From VRUE01 sp035556755 (lineage in GTDB: Bacteria > Actinomycetota > Thermoleophilia > Solirubrobacterales > 70-9): a stretch of DNA of 28,026 nt. The notes beneath the pieces are model-generated. The model saw only the letters and a list, made by a program, of their open reading frames with translations, was not told where the DNA came from and made no database searches. Where the stretch lies: NCBI GenBank assembly GCA_035556755.1, contig DATMEP010000067.1, forward strand, positions 1 through 28,026, in the 5' to 3' direction. Position 1 is the first letter of the stretch, and each line of letters starts with the position of its first letter. Shown piece after piece: positions 13,025-20,787 of the stretch. Position numbers and translations under genes: made by a program.

Positions 13025-15082
13025 GTGGCGAAGGACACCGAGAAGCTGATCCGCCAGCTCTCGCTGATCTCGTTCCTGATGGCGCAGGGGAGGCCGGTCT
13101 CGGCCCTGGAGATCAAGCGCGAGGTGGAGGGCTACAGCGACATGAACGACGACGCGTTCGCGCGCCGTTTCTACGCCGACCGCGCCGAGCTGGAGAGCCT
13201 CGGCATCCAGCTCGGGGTGGAGAAACCGGGCGAGGGGTTCTTCGAGGCCGAGCTCTACTCGCTGCCGCCGGAGAACTTCTACCTCGACGCGATCAAGTTC
13301 AGCGACGACGAGCTGGCGGCGCTGAGCACGGCGCTCTCGCTGCTCACCGACGGCGGCTTCGCCTACGCCGAGCCACTTCGCCTGGCGCTCCAGCAGGTCG
13401 CCTGGGGACACCCAAACCCGATCAGCGAGGGCGAGCGGGCGCCGGTCGAGATGGCGATGACCGCTTCGGCCGGGGGCCGCGACCTCTCACAGCGGCTCTC
13501 GAAGATCGAGACCGCGATCTCGCGCCGCAAGACGATCGAGTTCACCTACTACACGATGGAGCGCGACGAGACCGAGAAGCGCAAGGTCGACCCCTTCCAC
13601 CTCGTCTTCCGCAGTGGCCAGTTCTATTTGATCGGCCACTCGCACGAGCGCGAGGCGGTCCGCGTCTTCCGCCTCTCGCGGATCCAGGGCAAGGTCGGCT
13701 ACGCCTCGAAGGCCGAGCACGACTTCTCGCCGCCCGAGGACTTCGACCGGCGCGACTACGGCGGCCGGGCCGATTGGCAGCTGGGGGAGATCCGCGGCCG
13801 GGCGACGATCTTCTTCCGCGACCGGGTCTCCTGGCTGATCGAGCGCGACTTCGGCGCCTACGGCGAGCTGCGGGCGGCGAAGAAGGCCGATGGCGCGCCC
13901 GGCAAGGGGACGGTCTTCGAGACCGACTACGCCTCGCCGCGTGAGCTGATCGCCTGGGTGCTGCGCTGGCGCCAGAACGCCGAGGTGCTCGCCCCGGCCG
14001 AGCTCCGCGCCGAAGCGCAGGAGCGACTGACGCTTCTGCACAGCCGTCACGAGAACGGCTTCGAGCCCGCTACGACGGTCGAGCGCCCGCTGCGCGAGGC
14101 GCCTCGCCGCACCCGCTCCAACGGCCGCGGCGAGGCGGCGATCCGGCCCGAGCGCTTCGCCCGCCTCGTCACCCTCGCCGGCATGCTGATCGACTCGGCC
14201 AAGCGCAGCGAGCGGCTCCAGGTCGCCGACCTGCGCGAGCGGCTCGAGCTCACCGCCGAGGAGCTGCAGGAGGACATCGACCTGCTCAACGTCGTCAACT
14301 TCGGCGGCGGCACCTACGTCCTCTACGCCGAAATCCTGGGCGAGGAGATCGAGGTCGACTCCGAGCCCTACGGCGACAACTTCGCCCGCCCGGCGCGGCT
14401 GCTGCCGCTGGAGGCGAAGGCCCTCGTCGCGGCGATCGACCTCTTCGGCGACCACCTGCCCCAGGGCGGGCTGCAGACCGCCCGCGGGAAGATCGTCAAG
14501 GCGCTCGGCCACGATCCCTCCGAGGAGGGGCTGGAGATCGCCTCGGGAAGCGGCGGCGACGTCGAGGTGGCGCGGCTCGTCAACGAGGCGATCGGCTCCC
14601 GCCAGGTCCTCAAGATCGACTACTACAAGGAGAACGAGGACACCTTCACCAAGCGCGAGGTCGAGCCCTACCGGCTGGAGAACGGGCGCGAGGGCTGGTA
14701 CGTCGAGTGCTACGACCTGACCAAAGAGGGCATCCGCCACTTCAAGCTCGACCGGGTCAAGGAGGCGGCGGCGACGGGGGCGACCTTCGAGCCGCGGTTG
14801 GAGGTCGAAGAGATCGCCGGGGTCGAGGGCTGGATGACCGACGGCGAGGTGCCGACCGCCCAGGTCGCCCGCGTCTGGGTCTCACCCGACCGGGCCCGGT
14901 GGCTGCGCGAGGAGCGGACCGTGGTCGAGGAGCTGGCCGACGGCGCTGTCGTCGTCGAGCTTCCCTACGCCGGCACCTCGTGGCTCGTGCGGGAGGTCCT
15001 GCGCGGCGCCGGCGACCTCGTCGTGCTCGAGCCGCCCGAGGCGCGCAAGGCGATCGCCGACGAGGTCGCGGCCGGCGCCTGA
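13025..15082 (+). CDS. Fused PafB/PafC-type transcription regulator with two HTH-WYL units
   Basis: 685 residues from GTG 13025, chosen because it lies 6 nt after TATTCT and starts directly at the HTH. Unit 1 has an HTH at about residues 1-60 (KLIRQLSLISFLMAQGRPVSALEIKREV) and a WYL domain from about 168 (IEFTYYTMERDETEKRKVDPFHLVFRSGQFYLIGHSHE). Unit 2 has an HTH from about 374 (FARLVTLAGMLIDSAKRSERLQVADL) and a WYL from about 527 (LKIDYYKENEDTF...VEPYRLENGREGWYVECYD). In mycobacteria PafB and PafC are separate WYL proteins that activate LexA-independent DNA-damage genes, often next to the Pup-proteasome. No proteasome gene is visible here. A DNA-damage role is therefore inferred from architecture. 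Confidence 0.87.
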   Translation: MAKDTEKLIRQLSLISFLMAQGRPVSALEIKREVEGYSDMNDDAFARRFYADRAELESLGIQLGVEKPGEGFFEAELYSLPPENFYLDAIKFSDDELAALSTALSLLTDGGFAYAEPLRLALQQVAWGHPNPISEGERAPVEMAMTASAGGRDLSQRLSKIETAISRRKTIEFTYYTMERDETEKRKVDPFHLVFRSGQFYLIGHSHEREAVRVFRLSRIQGKVGYASKAEHDFSPPEDFDRRDYGGRADWQLGEIRGRATIFFRDRVSWLIERDFGAYGELRAAKKADGAPGKGTVFETDYASPRELIAWVLRWRQNAEVLAPAELRAEAQERLTLLHSRHENGFEPATTVERPLREAPRRTRSNGRGEAAIRPERFARLVTLAGMLIDSAKRSERLQVADLRERLELTAEELQEDIDLLNVVNFGGGTYVLYAEILGEEIEVDSEPYGDNFARPARLLPLEAKALVAAIDLFGDHLPQGGLQTARGKIVKALGHDPSEEGLEIASGSGGDVEVARLVNEAIGSRQVLKIDYYKENEDTFTKREVEPYRLENGREGWYVECYDLTKEGIRHFKLDRVKEAAATGATFEPRLEVEEIAGVEGWMTDGEVPTAQVARVWVSPDRARWLREERTVVEELADGAVVVELPYAGTSWLVREVLRGAGDLVVLEPPEARKAIADEVAAGA

Positions 15083-15097
15083 GGTACCCGCTCTGAC

Positions 15098-15832
15098 GTG
15101 ACTCACGCACCTGGGCACGTGGAGATTCTTAGGGTCGTTGCCCCGAATCCCGGGCCGATGACGCTGGAGGGGACGAATACCTATCTGTACGGGTCCGATC
15201 CATGTGTGGCGATCGACCCGGGCCCGGCCGACGCGGGACACCTGGCTGCGATCGTCGCTGCGGCGGAGGAGAGGGGGGGAATCGACCTGATCCTGCTCAC
15301 CCACACTCACGGCGACCACGCCGACGGGGCGGAGCCGTTGAAAGCGATGGCGGGGGCGCCGGTCGTCCTGTCCGGCGACGGCGAGGAGCACGGCGGGCTG
15401 CGGGCGATGGCGACCCCGGGCCATGCCGCCGACCACGTCTGTCTTTTCACCGCCGACCGGGTCTGCTTCAGCGGCGATCTGGTCCTCGGCGAAGGCTCGA
15501 CCTTCGTCCCGCCCGACGGCGGCTCGCTTGCCGCCTACATGGACTCGCTGCGGCGCGTCCAGGCCGAGGAGATCGAGCTGATCTGCCCCGGCCACGGCCC
15601 CTGGGTCACCGATCCGGCCGCGAAGCTCGCCGAGTACGTCGAGCACCGTGAGATGCGCGAGCGGCGCCTCCTCGCCGCCCTGGAGCGCGGCGAGCGCTCC
15701 CGCGAAGCACTGCTTGCCGATGCCTGGGACGACATCCCCGACGCGATGCGCCCGGCCGCGGCGTTGGTGATGGAAGCCCACCTGCAGAAGCTCGCGGCCG
15801 AGGGCCGGCTCCCCGACGACCTGGCCGATTAA
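15098..15832 (+). CDS. Metallo-beta-lactamase-fold hydrolase (LACTB2/glyoxalase II-like)
   Basis: 244 residues from GTG 15098, 15 nt after the WYL regulator. VAPNPGPMTLEGTNTYLYG is the characteristic N-terminal strand of LACTB2-like proteins. LTHTHGDHADG gives the HxHxDH metal motif, followed by MATPGHAADHVCLFT (metal histidine) and SGDLVLGEGS (bridging aspartate). LICPGHGPWV provides the last histidine. The C-terminal helical part RRLLAALERGERSREALLADAWDD fits the LACTB2 winged-helix-like tail. Eukaryotic LACTB2 is a ribonuclease, but bacterial relatives may cleave thioesters; the substrate is not determined. Confidence 0.87.
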   Translation: MTHAPGHVEILRVVAPNPGPMTLEGTNTYLYGSDPCVAIDPGPADAGHLAAIVAAAEERGGIDLILLTHTHGDHADGAEPLKAMAGAPVVLSGDGEEHGGLRAMATPGHAADHVCLFTADRVCFSGDLVLGEGSTFVPPDGGSLAAYMDSLRRVQAEEIELICPGHGPWVTDPAAKLAEYVEHREMRERRLLAALERGERSREALLADAWDDIPDAMRPAAALVMEAHLQKLAAEGRLPDDLAD

Positions 15833-15833
15833 G

Positions 15834-15882
15834 AAATCTCATCACGTTTTCCATTCATCACATGGAAAACGTGATGAGATTT
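15834..15882. terminator. AT-rich perfect 21-bp hairpin between convergent genes
   Basis: The left arm 15834-15854 and right arm 15862-15882 are exact reverse complements (AAATCTCATCACGTTTTCC..), with a 7-nt loop TCATCAC that repeats a piece of the left arm. It begins one base after the MBL stop and ends 11 nt before the stop of the opposite-strand delta-60 gene. It can terminate both, because A/T tracts occur at each outer end. The arms are about one third GC in a region of about 75% GC, so the sequence may be a dispersed repeat used as a terminator. Confidence 0.75.
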
Positions 15883-15893
15883 TCGGCGGTTGG

Positions 15894-17369
15894 TTAGCCG
15901 CCCAGGTAGCGGGCGATCGCGAACCCGTTGCCGGTCCGGGGGCTGGAGAGCTTGCCTCCGACCGCGATGCGGCCGACGCGGTCGACCAGGACGTCGGTGG
16001 CGCGGACGTTCGCCTTCTTGAAGCCGGTCGTCACCCGTCCGCCGCGCCCGAAGCCGCGGTCGGGCTCGCCCGCCGCCGTCAGCCGCAGCAGCAGGAACTT
16101 CAACTGTGACTGCGCGCCTTTGCCTTTCTTGCGGCGCAAATTGCGCACGGCCTGGCCGGCGAGCAGGACGCGCCCCTTCGAATCGACGGTTATCGCCGCG
16201 ACGGTCCCGCGTTTGGGCAGCGGCAGGTCGGCCTGCCCGCCTCGCCCGAAGCTCTTGTCGAAGGAGCCGTTGCGGTTCAGCCGCACCGCCTTGCCCGCCG
16301 ACTCGATCCACTCGCCGCCGCGCAGTTCGATCGTCCGCGCCAGCAGGATCAGTTTGCCCGAGGGGGTCGCCGCGAGGTCGGAGATGCGGGTGAAGGGACG
16401 CGACCAGACCCCGCCTCCCGAGAATCCGGTGGCGAGGCTGCCGTCATTGCCGAGGCCGATCAGCACGGAGGGATCGGCCGGGTTCTCGCCGCTCGGACAC
16501 GGGTCGATGTTGGTGCCGGTGGAGAAGACGCCGGTCGAGGCCAGGGCGGGAGAGCCGAGCCAGGAGAGGCCGCCGACCAGCTGCACCCCCCGGCCGGCGA
16601 ATGAGGGGTCCGGCGCTCCGTTGACGGTCAGCCGCGCGACCAGCCCCTGCGACATTTCGTAGCGGTTCTGCGACGGAGTGCAACGACCCACCTCGACGAC
16701 GGCGCTCCCGGTTACCACCGGCCTGTCGGCCGAGTCCACCGTCAGGCCGACGACGCCGACAGCGGAGCCCTCGTAGGCCTGGCCCTCAAAGGTCGGTCGC
16801 GGGGCAGCGAGGTCGGTGTTGAGCACGCCCCCCGTGCCGAAGCCCGGATCGAGCCTGCCGTTGGGCAGGTAGCGCCTGATCGTCGCCATGCTCGGCACGG
16901 GGCCCGGCAGCGAGAGGTTGTCCATGCCGACTTGAATCACCGGCCGGGTGGTGCCGGCGATCAGGATCCGGCCCCGGGAGTCGACCGCGACGTCGGCCAG
17001 CTGGAACCGCGAGCCCTCGATCGGGCCGATCGGCACCGAGCCGTTGCCGCCGAATTTGGGGTTGCGGCGGCCATTGGCGAGGAAGGCGACGATCGCCCTG
17101 CCGTTGGCGGCGACCAGCCTGCCGCCCTTGCCAGCGGCCATCGCGATCCTGCCCGGCGCGAATTCGAAAGGCAGTCGGTAGTTGACGTAGCCGCTGCCTC
17201 TCTCCTCGGGGAACACGGTCACCGTCTTGCCACCCTTGCCGAAGCTCCGATCGAGCCGTCCCGCATTGGCCGCCTTGCCGGCTTTTCCGGCCGCGGTTGC
17301 CGCGGGCGCTCCGATCAGCAGGGCGACGACGAAGGCCAGCAGCGCGATGCGAAGGGTCGAAGGGTTCAT
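15894..17369 (-). CDS. Secreted delta-60 repeat protein (beta-propeller-like)
   Basis: 491 residues from ATG 17369. The signal peptide is MNPSTLRIALLAFVVALLIG followed by APAATAA. After it come repeated units of the delta-60 type: a GRLDRSFGKGGK-like start, VAVDSRGRILIAGTT, IRRYLPNGRLDPGFGTGGV, LTVDSADRPVVTGSA, ARLTVNGAPDPSFAGRGV, ...GSFDKSFGRGGQ, ITVDSKGRVLLAGQ and LLRLTAAGEPDRGFGRGGRVTTGF. Each unit contains LxxDSxGRxxxAG and NGxxDxxFGxGG, the delta-60 signature. Such proteins are exported and fold as propeller-like sheets, without a known enzymatic role. The two C-terminal half units are the best conserved. Confidence 0.85.
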   Translation of the reverse strand: MNPSTLRIALLAFVVALLIGAPAATAAGKAGKAANAGRLDRSFGKGGKTVTVFPEERGSGYVNYRLPFEFAPGRIAMAAGKGGRLVAANGRAIVAFLANGRRNPKFGGNGSVPIGPIEGSRFQLADVAVDSRGRILIAGTTRPVIQVGMDNLSLPGPVPSMATIRRYLPNGRLDPGFGTGGVLNTDLAAPRPTFEGQAYEGSAVGVVGLTVDSADRPVVTGSAVVEVGRCTPSQNRYEMSQGLVARLTVNGAPDPSFAGRGVQLVGGLSWLGSPALASTGVFSTGTNIDPCPSGENPADPSVLIGLGNDGSLATGFSGGGVWSRPFTRISDLAATPSGKLILLARTIELRGGEWIESAGKAVRLNRNGSFDKSFGRGGQADLPLPKRGTVAAITVDSKGRVLLAGQAVRNLRRKKGKGAQSQLKFLLLRLTAAGEPDRGFGRGGRVTTGFKKANVRATDVLVDRVGRIAVGGKLSSPRTGNGFAIARYLGG

Positions 17370-17377
17370 GCGAGCGG

Positions 17378-17383
17378 AGAGTA
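17378..17383 (-). promoter_or_regulatory. Candidate -10 box (TACTCT on the minus strand) for the delta-60 gene
   Basis: On the minus strand TACTCT precedes ATG 17369 by 8 nt with no ribosome site. It faces away from the plus-strand box at 17438-17443, so the 81-nt gap is a divergent promoter region. Confidence 0.45.
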
Positions 17384-17437
17384 CCGACCGGTTCCCCGAA
17401 ATCCGGGCGGTCCAACCCATACTGGCCAGCCAGCCAG

Positions 17438-17443
17438 TAATCT
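17438..17443 (+). promoter_or_regulatory. Candidate -10 box (TAATCT) for the penicillin acylase gene
   Basis: TAATCT lies 7 nt before ATG 17451; no Shine-Dalgarno sequence intervenes. It is one of the closest to the TATAAT consensus among the boxes noted here. Confidence 0.5.
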
Positions 17444-17450
17444 GCGTTCG

Positions 17451-19844
17451 ATGAAGCGCCGGAGTGCGATCAGGGGGGGAGCCATGGCCGGAGCCGCGAG
17501 CATCGGTCTTGCCGCCGCCGCGGTGGCCGCGCTCTGGCATCGGCTGGCGCGGCGGCCGCTGCCGAAGCAGGAGGGCCGGATCGAGCTGGAGGGGCTGGAG
17601 GGCCCGGTGCGGGTGCGGCGCGACCGCTGGGGGGTGCCCCACGTCGAGGCCGAGCACGCCGCCGACCTCTGGTTCGCCGAGGGCTTCTGCCACGGCCAGG
17701 ACCGGCTCTGGCAGCTCGACTTCTACCGCCGTGTCGTCTGCGGGCGGGTCTCCGAGTTCGCCGGGACCGAGGGGCTGCCGGTCGACCGCATGATGCGGAC
17801 GCTGGGGATGCGCCGCGCGGCGGAACGGGAGGAGGCGGCGCTCGATCCCGAGTTGCGCGCCCCACTGGAGAGTTTCTGCGCGGGAGTCAACGCGGCGGCG
17901 GGCAGCGCCCGGGCGCTGCCGTTCGAGATGCAGCTGCTGCGCCTCGAGTTCGAGCCGTGGCGCCCGGTCGACATCCTCGGCCTCGGCAAGCTGCTCGCCT
18001 TCGGCCTCTCGACCAACTGGGAGAAGGAGCTGCTGCGCTCCGACATGACCCGCGAGCTGGGCCCCGAGCTGGCGGCGCGGCTCGACCCCGGCTACCCGGC
18101 CGACAACCCCGTCGTCACCCAGGAACCCTGGTCCGGCGACGGCCTCGCCCTGGCCGAGCAGATCGACGCTGTGCGCCGCGGGATCGGCTTCGCCGCCGAG
18201 GCGAGCGGCTCCAACAACTGGGCGGTGAGCGGCTCCCTCAGTGCCACCGGCTCGCCGCTGCTGGCCGGCGACCCCCACCTGCCGCCGAGCATGCCGGGCA
18301 TCTGGTACCAGGTCGGCCTCAGGCTCGGCGACCGGACCGTCCGCGGCGCCTCGCTGCCGGGGATGCCCGGCGTCTACATGGGCCAGAGCGACGACGTCTG
18401 CTGGACCTTCACCAACGTGATGGCCGACGTCCAGGACCTCTTCGTCGAGCGGGTCGAGGGCGACCGCTACCTGTTCGAGGACGAGTGGCTGCCGCTGGAG
18501 ATCCTCCGTGAGGAGATCGCGGTCAAGGGCCGCGACGCGCCCGAGGTGCTCGAGGTACGCGCCACCCACCACGGGCCGCTCGTCAACGCGGCGCTCGGGG
18601 CCGACGACGCCGAGCCGCTCGCCCTGCGCTGGATCGCCCTCGACCGGCCGACCGCCTTCATGGGGATGTTCGAACTGCACGGGATCCGCTCCGGCCCGGA
18701 GCTGGTCGCCAAGCTGGAGGGGCACACCTCGCCCGCATCGAACCTGGTCTGGGCCGATCGCCACGGCTCGATCGGCTACAAGCTGATCGGGCGGCTGCCG
18801 CTGCGCCGCGGGGGCTGTCCCGACCTGCCGAAGCCGGGCTGGAGCGGCGAGTTCGAGTGGGACGGGACCGTCCCCTACGACGAGCTGCCCGAGGTGACCG
18901 ACCCCGAGAGCGGCTTCCTGATCACCGCCAACAACCGGATCGTCGGCGACGAGTACCCGCACCACATCACCAGTGACTGGCTCGACGGCTACCGGGCCAA
19001 GCGGATCGAGCAGCTGCTGCGGGCGAGCGAGGAGCACGACCTCGAGGGCTTCGAGGCGATGCAGTCCGACGACCTCTCGATCCCCGGCCTCGAGGCGGCG
19101 CGCCGGCTGGGGCAGCTGACGCCGGCGGGGCAGCGCGAACTGAGCGCGGTCGAGCGGCTGCGCAGCTGGGACGGCCGGCTCGACCCGGACTCGATCGCCG
19201 GCACGATCTACCAAGCCTTCCTGCTGCGCTTCGCGCGTGAGGTGGCCCGCGCGGCGATCGGCGACCGAGACCTCTGCGAGCGCTGGCTCGACCGCGCCGA
19301 CAACGGCTTCATGCCCCACGTCACCTCGCCGTGGCGCTGGCACTCGCACCTGATGAAGCTCTGGGAGGAGGGCGACGAGGAGCTGATCGGGCGGCCCTGG
19401 GACGGCCTCGTCCTGGAGGCGCTGGCCGGCGCCCTCGACGACCTCGAAGAGCGCTTCGGCTCCGACCCCGAGGGCTGGCGCTGGGGCGACGTCCACGAGA
19501 TGGAGTTCCCCCATCCGCTCGGCGAGGCGAACCCGCTGCTGCGCCGCCTGCTCAACCGGCGGCTGAAGGCGGGCGGTGCCCAGGAGACGGTGAGCCAGAT
19601 CGCCTACGACCCGAACGACCCCTACCGGGCCGTCTGGGCGCCGAGCTGGCGGATGGTCGCCGACCCGACCGACCCCGGCCGCTCGCGCTGGCAGATGTTC
19701 ACCGGCCAGTCCGGCCACCCCGCCAGCCCTCACTACGATGACCTCCAGCCCGACTGGCTGGAGGGTCGCACCCAGCCGATGGCGGGCGAGGGGCCGTGGC
19801 GCGAGCTGGAGTTGGTACCGCACGGTACCAATACTCGTATCTAG
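17451..19844 (+). CDS. Penicillin acylase family (S45) N-terminal nucleophile hydrolase
   Basis: 797 residues. A basic, hydrophobic N-terminus (MKRRSAIRGG, then AMAGAASIGLAAAAVAAL) looks like a signal or membrane anchor. The alpha subunit follows with VRRDRWGVPHVEAEHAADLWFAEGFCHGQDRLWQLDFYRR. The spacer ends before EASGSNNWAVSG, where S254 would become the N-terminal nucleophile of the beta chain after self-cleavage. LLAGDPHLP and GVYMGQSDDVCWTFTNVMADVQDLF are standard S45 blocks, and FLITANNRIVGDEYP carries the conserved asparagine. The enzymes cleave amides such as penicillins, acyl-homoserine lactones or other N-acyl compounds. The natural substrate here is unknown. The gene ends in an unusual 20-bp palindrome. 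Confidence 0.93.
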   Translation: MKRRSAIRGGAMAGAASIGLAAAAVAALWHRLARRPLPKQEGRIELEGLEGPVRVRRDRWGVPHVEAEHAADLWFAEGFCHGQDRLWQLDFYRRVVCGRVSEFAGTEGLPVDRMMRTLGMRRAAEREEAALDPELRAPLESFCAGVNAAAGSARALPFEMQLLRLEFEPWRPVDILGLGKLLAFGLSTNWEKELLRSDMTRELGPELAARLDPGYPADNPVVTQEPWSGDGLALAEQIDAVRRGIGFAAEASGSNNWAVSGSLSATGSPLLAGDPHLPPSMPGIWYQVGLRLGDRTVRGASLPGMPGVYMGQSDDVCWTFTNVMADVQDLFVERVEGDRYLFEDEWLPLEILREEIAVKGRDAPEVLEVRATHHGPLVNAALGADDAEPLALRWIALDRPTAFMGMFELHGIRSGPELVAKLEGHTSPASNLVWADRHGSIGYKLIGRLPLRRGGCPDLPKPGWSGEFEWDGTVPYDELPEVTDPESGFLITANNRIVGDEYPHHITSDWLDGYRAKRIEQLLRASEEHDLEGFEAMQSDDLSIPGLEAARRLGQLTPAGQRELSAVERLRSWDGRLDPDSIAGTIYQAFLLRFAREVARAAIGDRDLCERWLDRADNGFMPHVTSPWRWHSHLMKLWEEGDEELIGRPWDGLVLEALAGALDDLEERFGSDPEGWRWGDVHEMEFPHPLGEANPLLRRLLNRRLKAGGAQETVSQIAYDPNDPYRAVWAPSWRMVADPTDPGRSRWQMFTGQSGHPASPHYDDLQPDWLEGRTQPMAGEGPWRELELVPHGTNTRI
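19812..19831. repeat. Near-perfect 20-bp palindrome at the 3' end of the acylase gene
   Basis: TTGGTACCG and CGGTACCAA are separated by CA. A second small inverted repeat, ATAC-TC-GTAT, follows at 19831-19840, before the TAG stop. The site is about 90 bp upstream of the next gene and fits a dimeric operator or a short hairpin. No second copy was noticed in the window. Confidence 0.5.
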
Positions 19845-19921
19845 TTGTGCAATAGGGTTCCGCTGACTATTGGGAGCGCGCTGGTCCACAGCCAGTGTGC
19901 CTGTCTAGCAGGAGGCGATAG

Positions 19922-20674
19922 ATGCGAGCAGTTCTCGGAAGGCTCACCTACGCGAACGTTGTCGCGACGATGGCGTTGTTCCTGGCTCTCGGCGGCGGCG
20001 CCGTCTGGGCCGCGGAGCAGATCGGCAAAAACGCGGTCAAGTCGAAAAACATCGCCGCGAACGCGGTCAAGTCGCAGGACATCGCGCGGAACGCGGTCAA
20101 GGGCAGGAACCTCGCGAGCAACGCCGTGAAGACGCGGAGCCTCGCGAAAAACGCGGTGAAGGCCTCGAAGCTCGCGGCCAACGCGGTGACGAATCGGAGC
20201 ATCGCCAAAGAAGCGGTCGATCGGGCGAAGCTGAAAGCCGGCACCCTCGCCGGCCTGCAGATCCTCGACGTGCAGGCAACGGGCGTGCCGGGCCTGACGA
20301 CGGAAAGCACGGGGGCCGGCTTCTCGATCCCGTTCAGCGGTCCTGCGGTATTCACGCCGGCCGCTGGCAAATCCTACGAGCTGCTGGCGGAACTGCGGGG
20401 CACGCCCAGTGACGCCAACGGGGGCGAACCCGGCTCCTGCTTCGCCGGCGTCCAGATCTACGTCAACGGGGAACCGTTCACCTTCCTCGAAATCAGCGCC
20501 AGCGCCAGCGCAGAACCTCCGTTCAACGTGAACAACGTGGGTTCGACCAGCACGGCCCTGGGGTTGCTGACCCCCGGGCAGGCCCAGACCATCTCGGCCG
20601 GCTCGTTCGGCGATCCGGCTTGCGGGGGTGGCACCTCGGCAAACCTGCGGATCACCGTGGTCGAACTCGGCTGA
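19922..20674 (+). CDS. Exported protein with seven ten-residue NAVK repeats and a beta-rich C-terminal domain
   Basis: 250 residues. The start is firmly set by AGGAGG (19910-19915) 6 nt before ATG. The N-terminal segment NVVATMALFLALGGGAVWAA is a signal or anchor. Residues 37-106 are seven 10-residue units of the form NAVKxxxIAx (NAVKSKNIAA, NAVKSQDIAR, NAVKGRNLAS, NAVKTRSLAK, NAVKASKLAA, NAVTNRSIAK, EAVDRAKLKA). The C-terminal part is Gly/Ser/Thr-rich with two cysteines (GSCFAGVQIYVNG and DPACGGG), probably a disulphide-linked beta domain. Proteins with this N-terminus and repeat type are frequent in Solirubrobacterales-like genomes; their role is unknown, probably at the cell surface. Confidence 0.82.
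   Translation: MRAVLGRLTYANVVATMALFLALGGGAVWAAEQIGKNAVKSKNIAANAVKSQDIARNAVKGRNLASNAVKTRSLAKNAVKASKLAANAVTNRSIAKEAVDRAKLKAGTLAGLQILDVQATGVPGLTTESTGAGFSIPFSGPAVFTPAAGKSYELLAELRGTPSDANGGEPGSCFAGVQIYVNGEPFTFLEISASASAEPPFNVNNVGSTSTALGLLTPGQAQTISAGSFGDPACGGGTSANLRITVVELG
20030..20239 (+). repeat. Seven tandem 30-bp units coding for the NAVK repeats
   Basis: Units begin at 20030 and step by 30 nt, each starting with a variant of AACGCGGTCAAG. The first two or three are most alike at DNA level, while later ones have diverged, indicating stepwise unit duplication followed by drift. Confidence 0.85.
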
Positions 20675-20693
20675 GCCAGCCTACGAGCTCGCA

Positions 20694-20725
20694 GGCAGCA
20701 GCCCGGCTCGGTCCGGGCTGCTGCC
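20694..20725 (+). terminator. Strong GC-rich hairpin after the NAVK-repeat gene
   Basis: GGCAGCAGCCCGG (20694-20706) and CCGGGCTGCTGCC (20713-20725) form a perfect 13-bp stem with a 6-nt loop, 20 nt after the stop. There is no T-run, as is common for high-GC actinobacterial terminators. Confidence 0.8.
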
Positions 20726-20787
20726 ATTCGGGCACGTCTCCTTGCAGAGCTTCTTCTTCTCTGCGAGCGAATCGAGTGGCCTGAACA

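Noticed and set aside
15894..19889. Very long minus-strand open frame (1331 codons) opposite the acylase gene
   Set aside because: Only the distal part from ATG 17369 is a gene (delta-60 protein). The upstream part is the low-complexity Arg/Val/Gly/Leu-rich antisense of the S45 acylase, which has all its catalytic motifs.
20030..20239. CRISPR array
   Set aside because: The 30-bp periodicity is tandem coding repeats without spacers and lies in frame in an exported protein.
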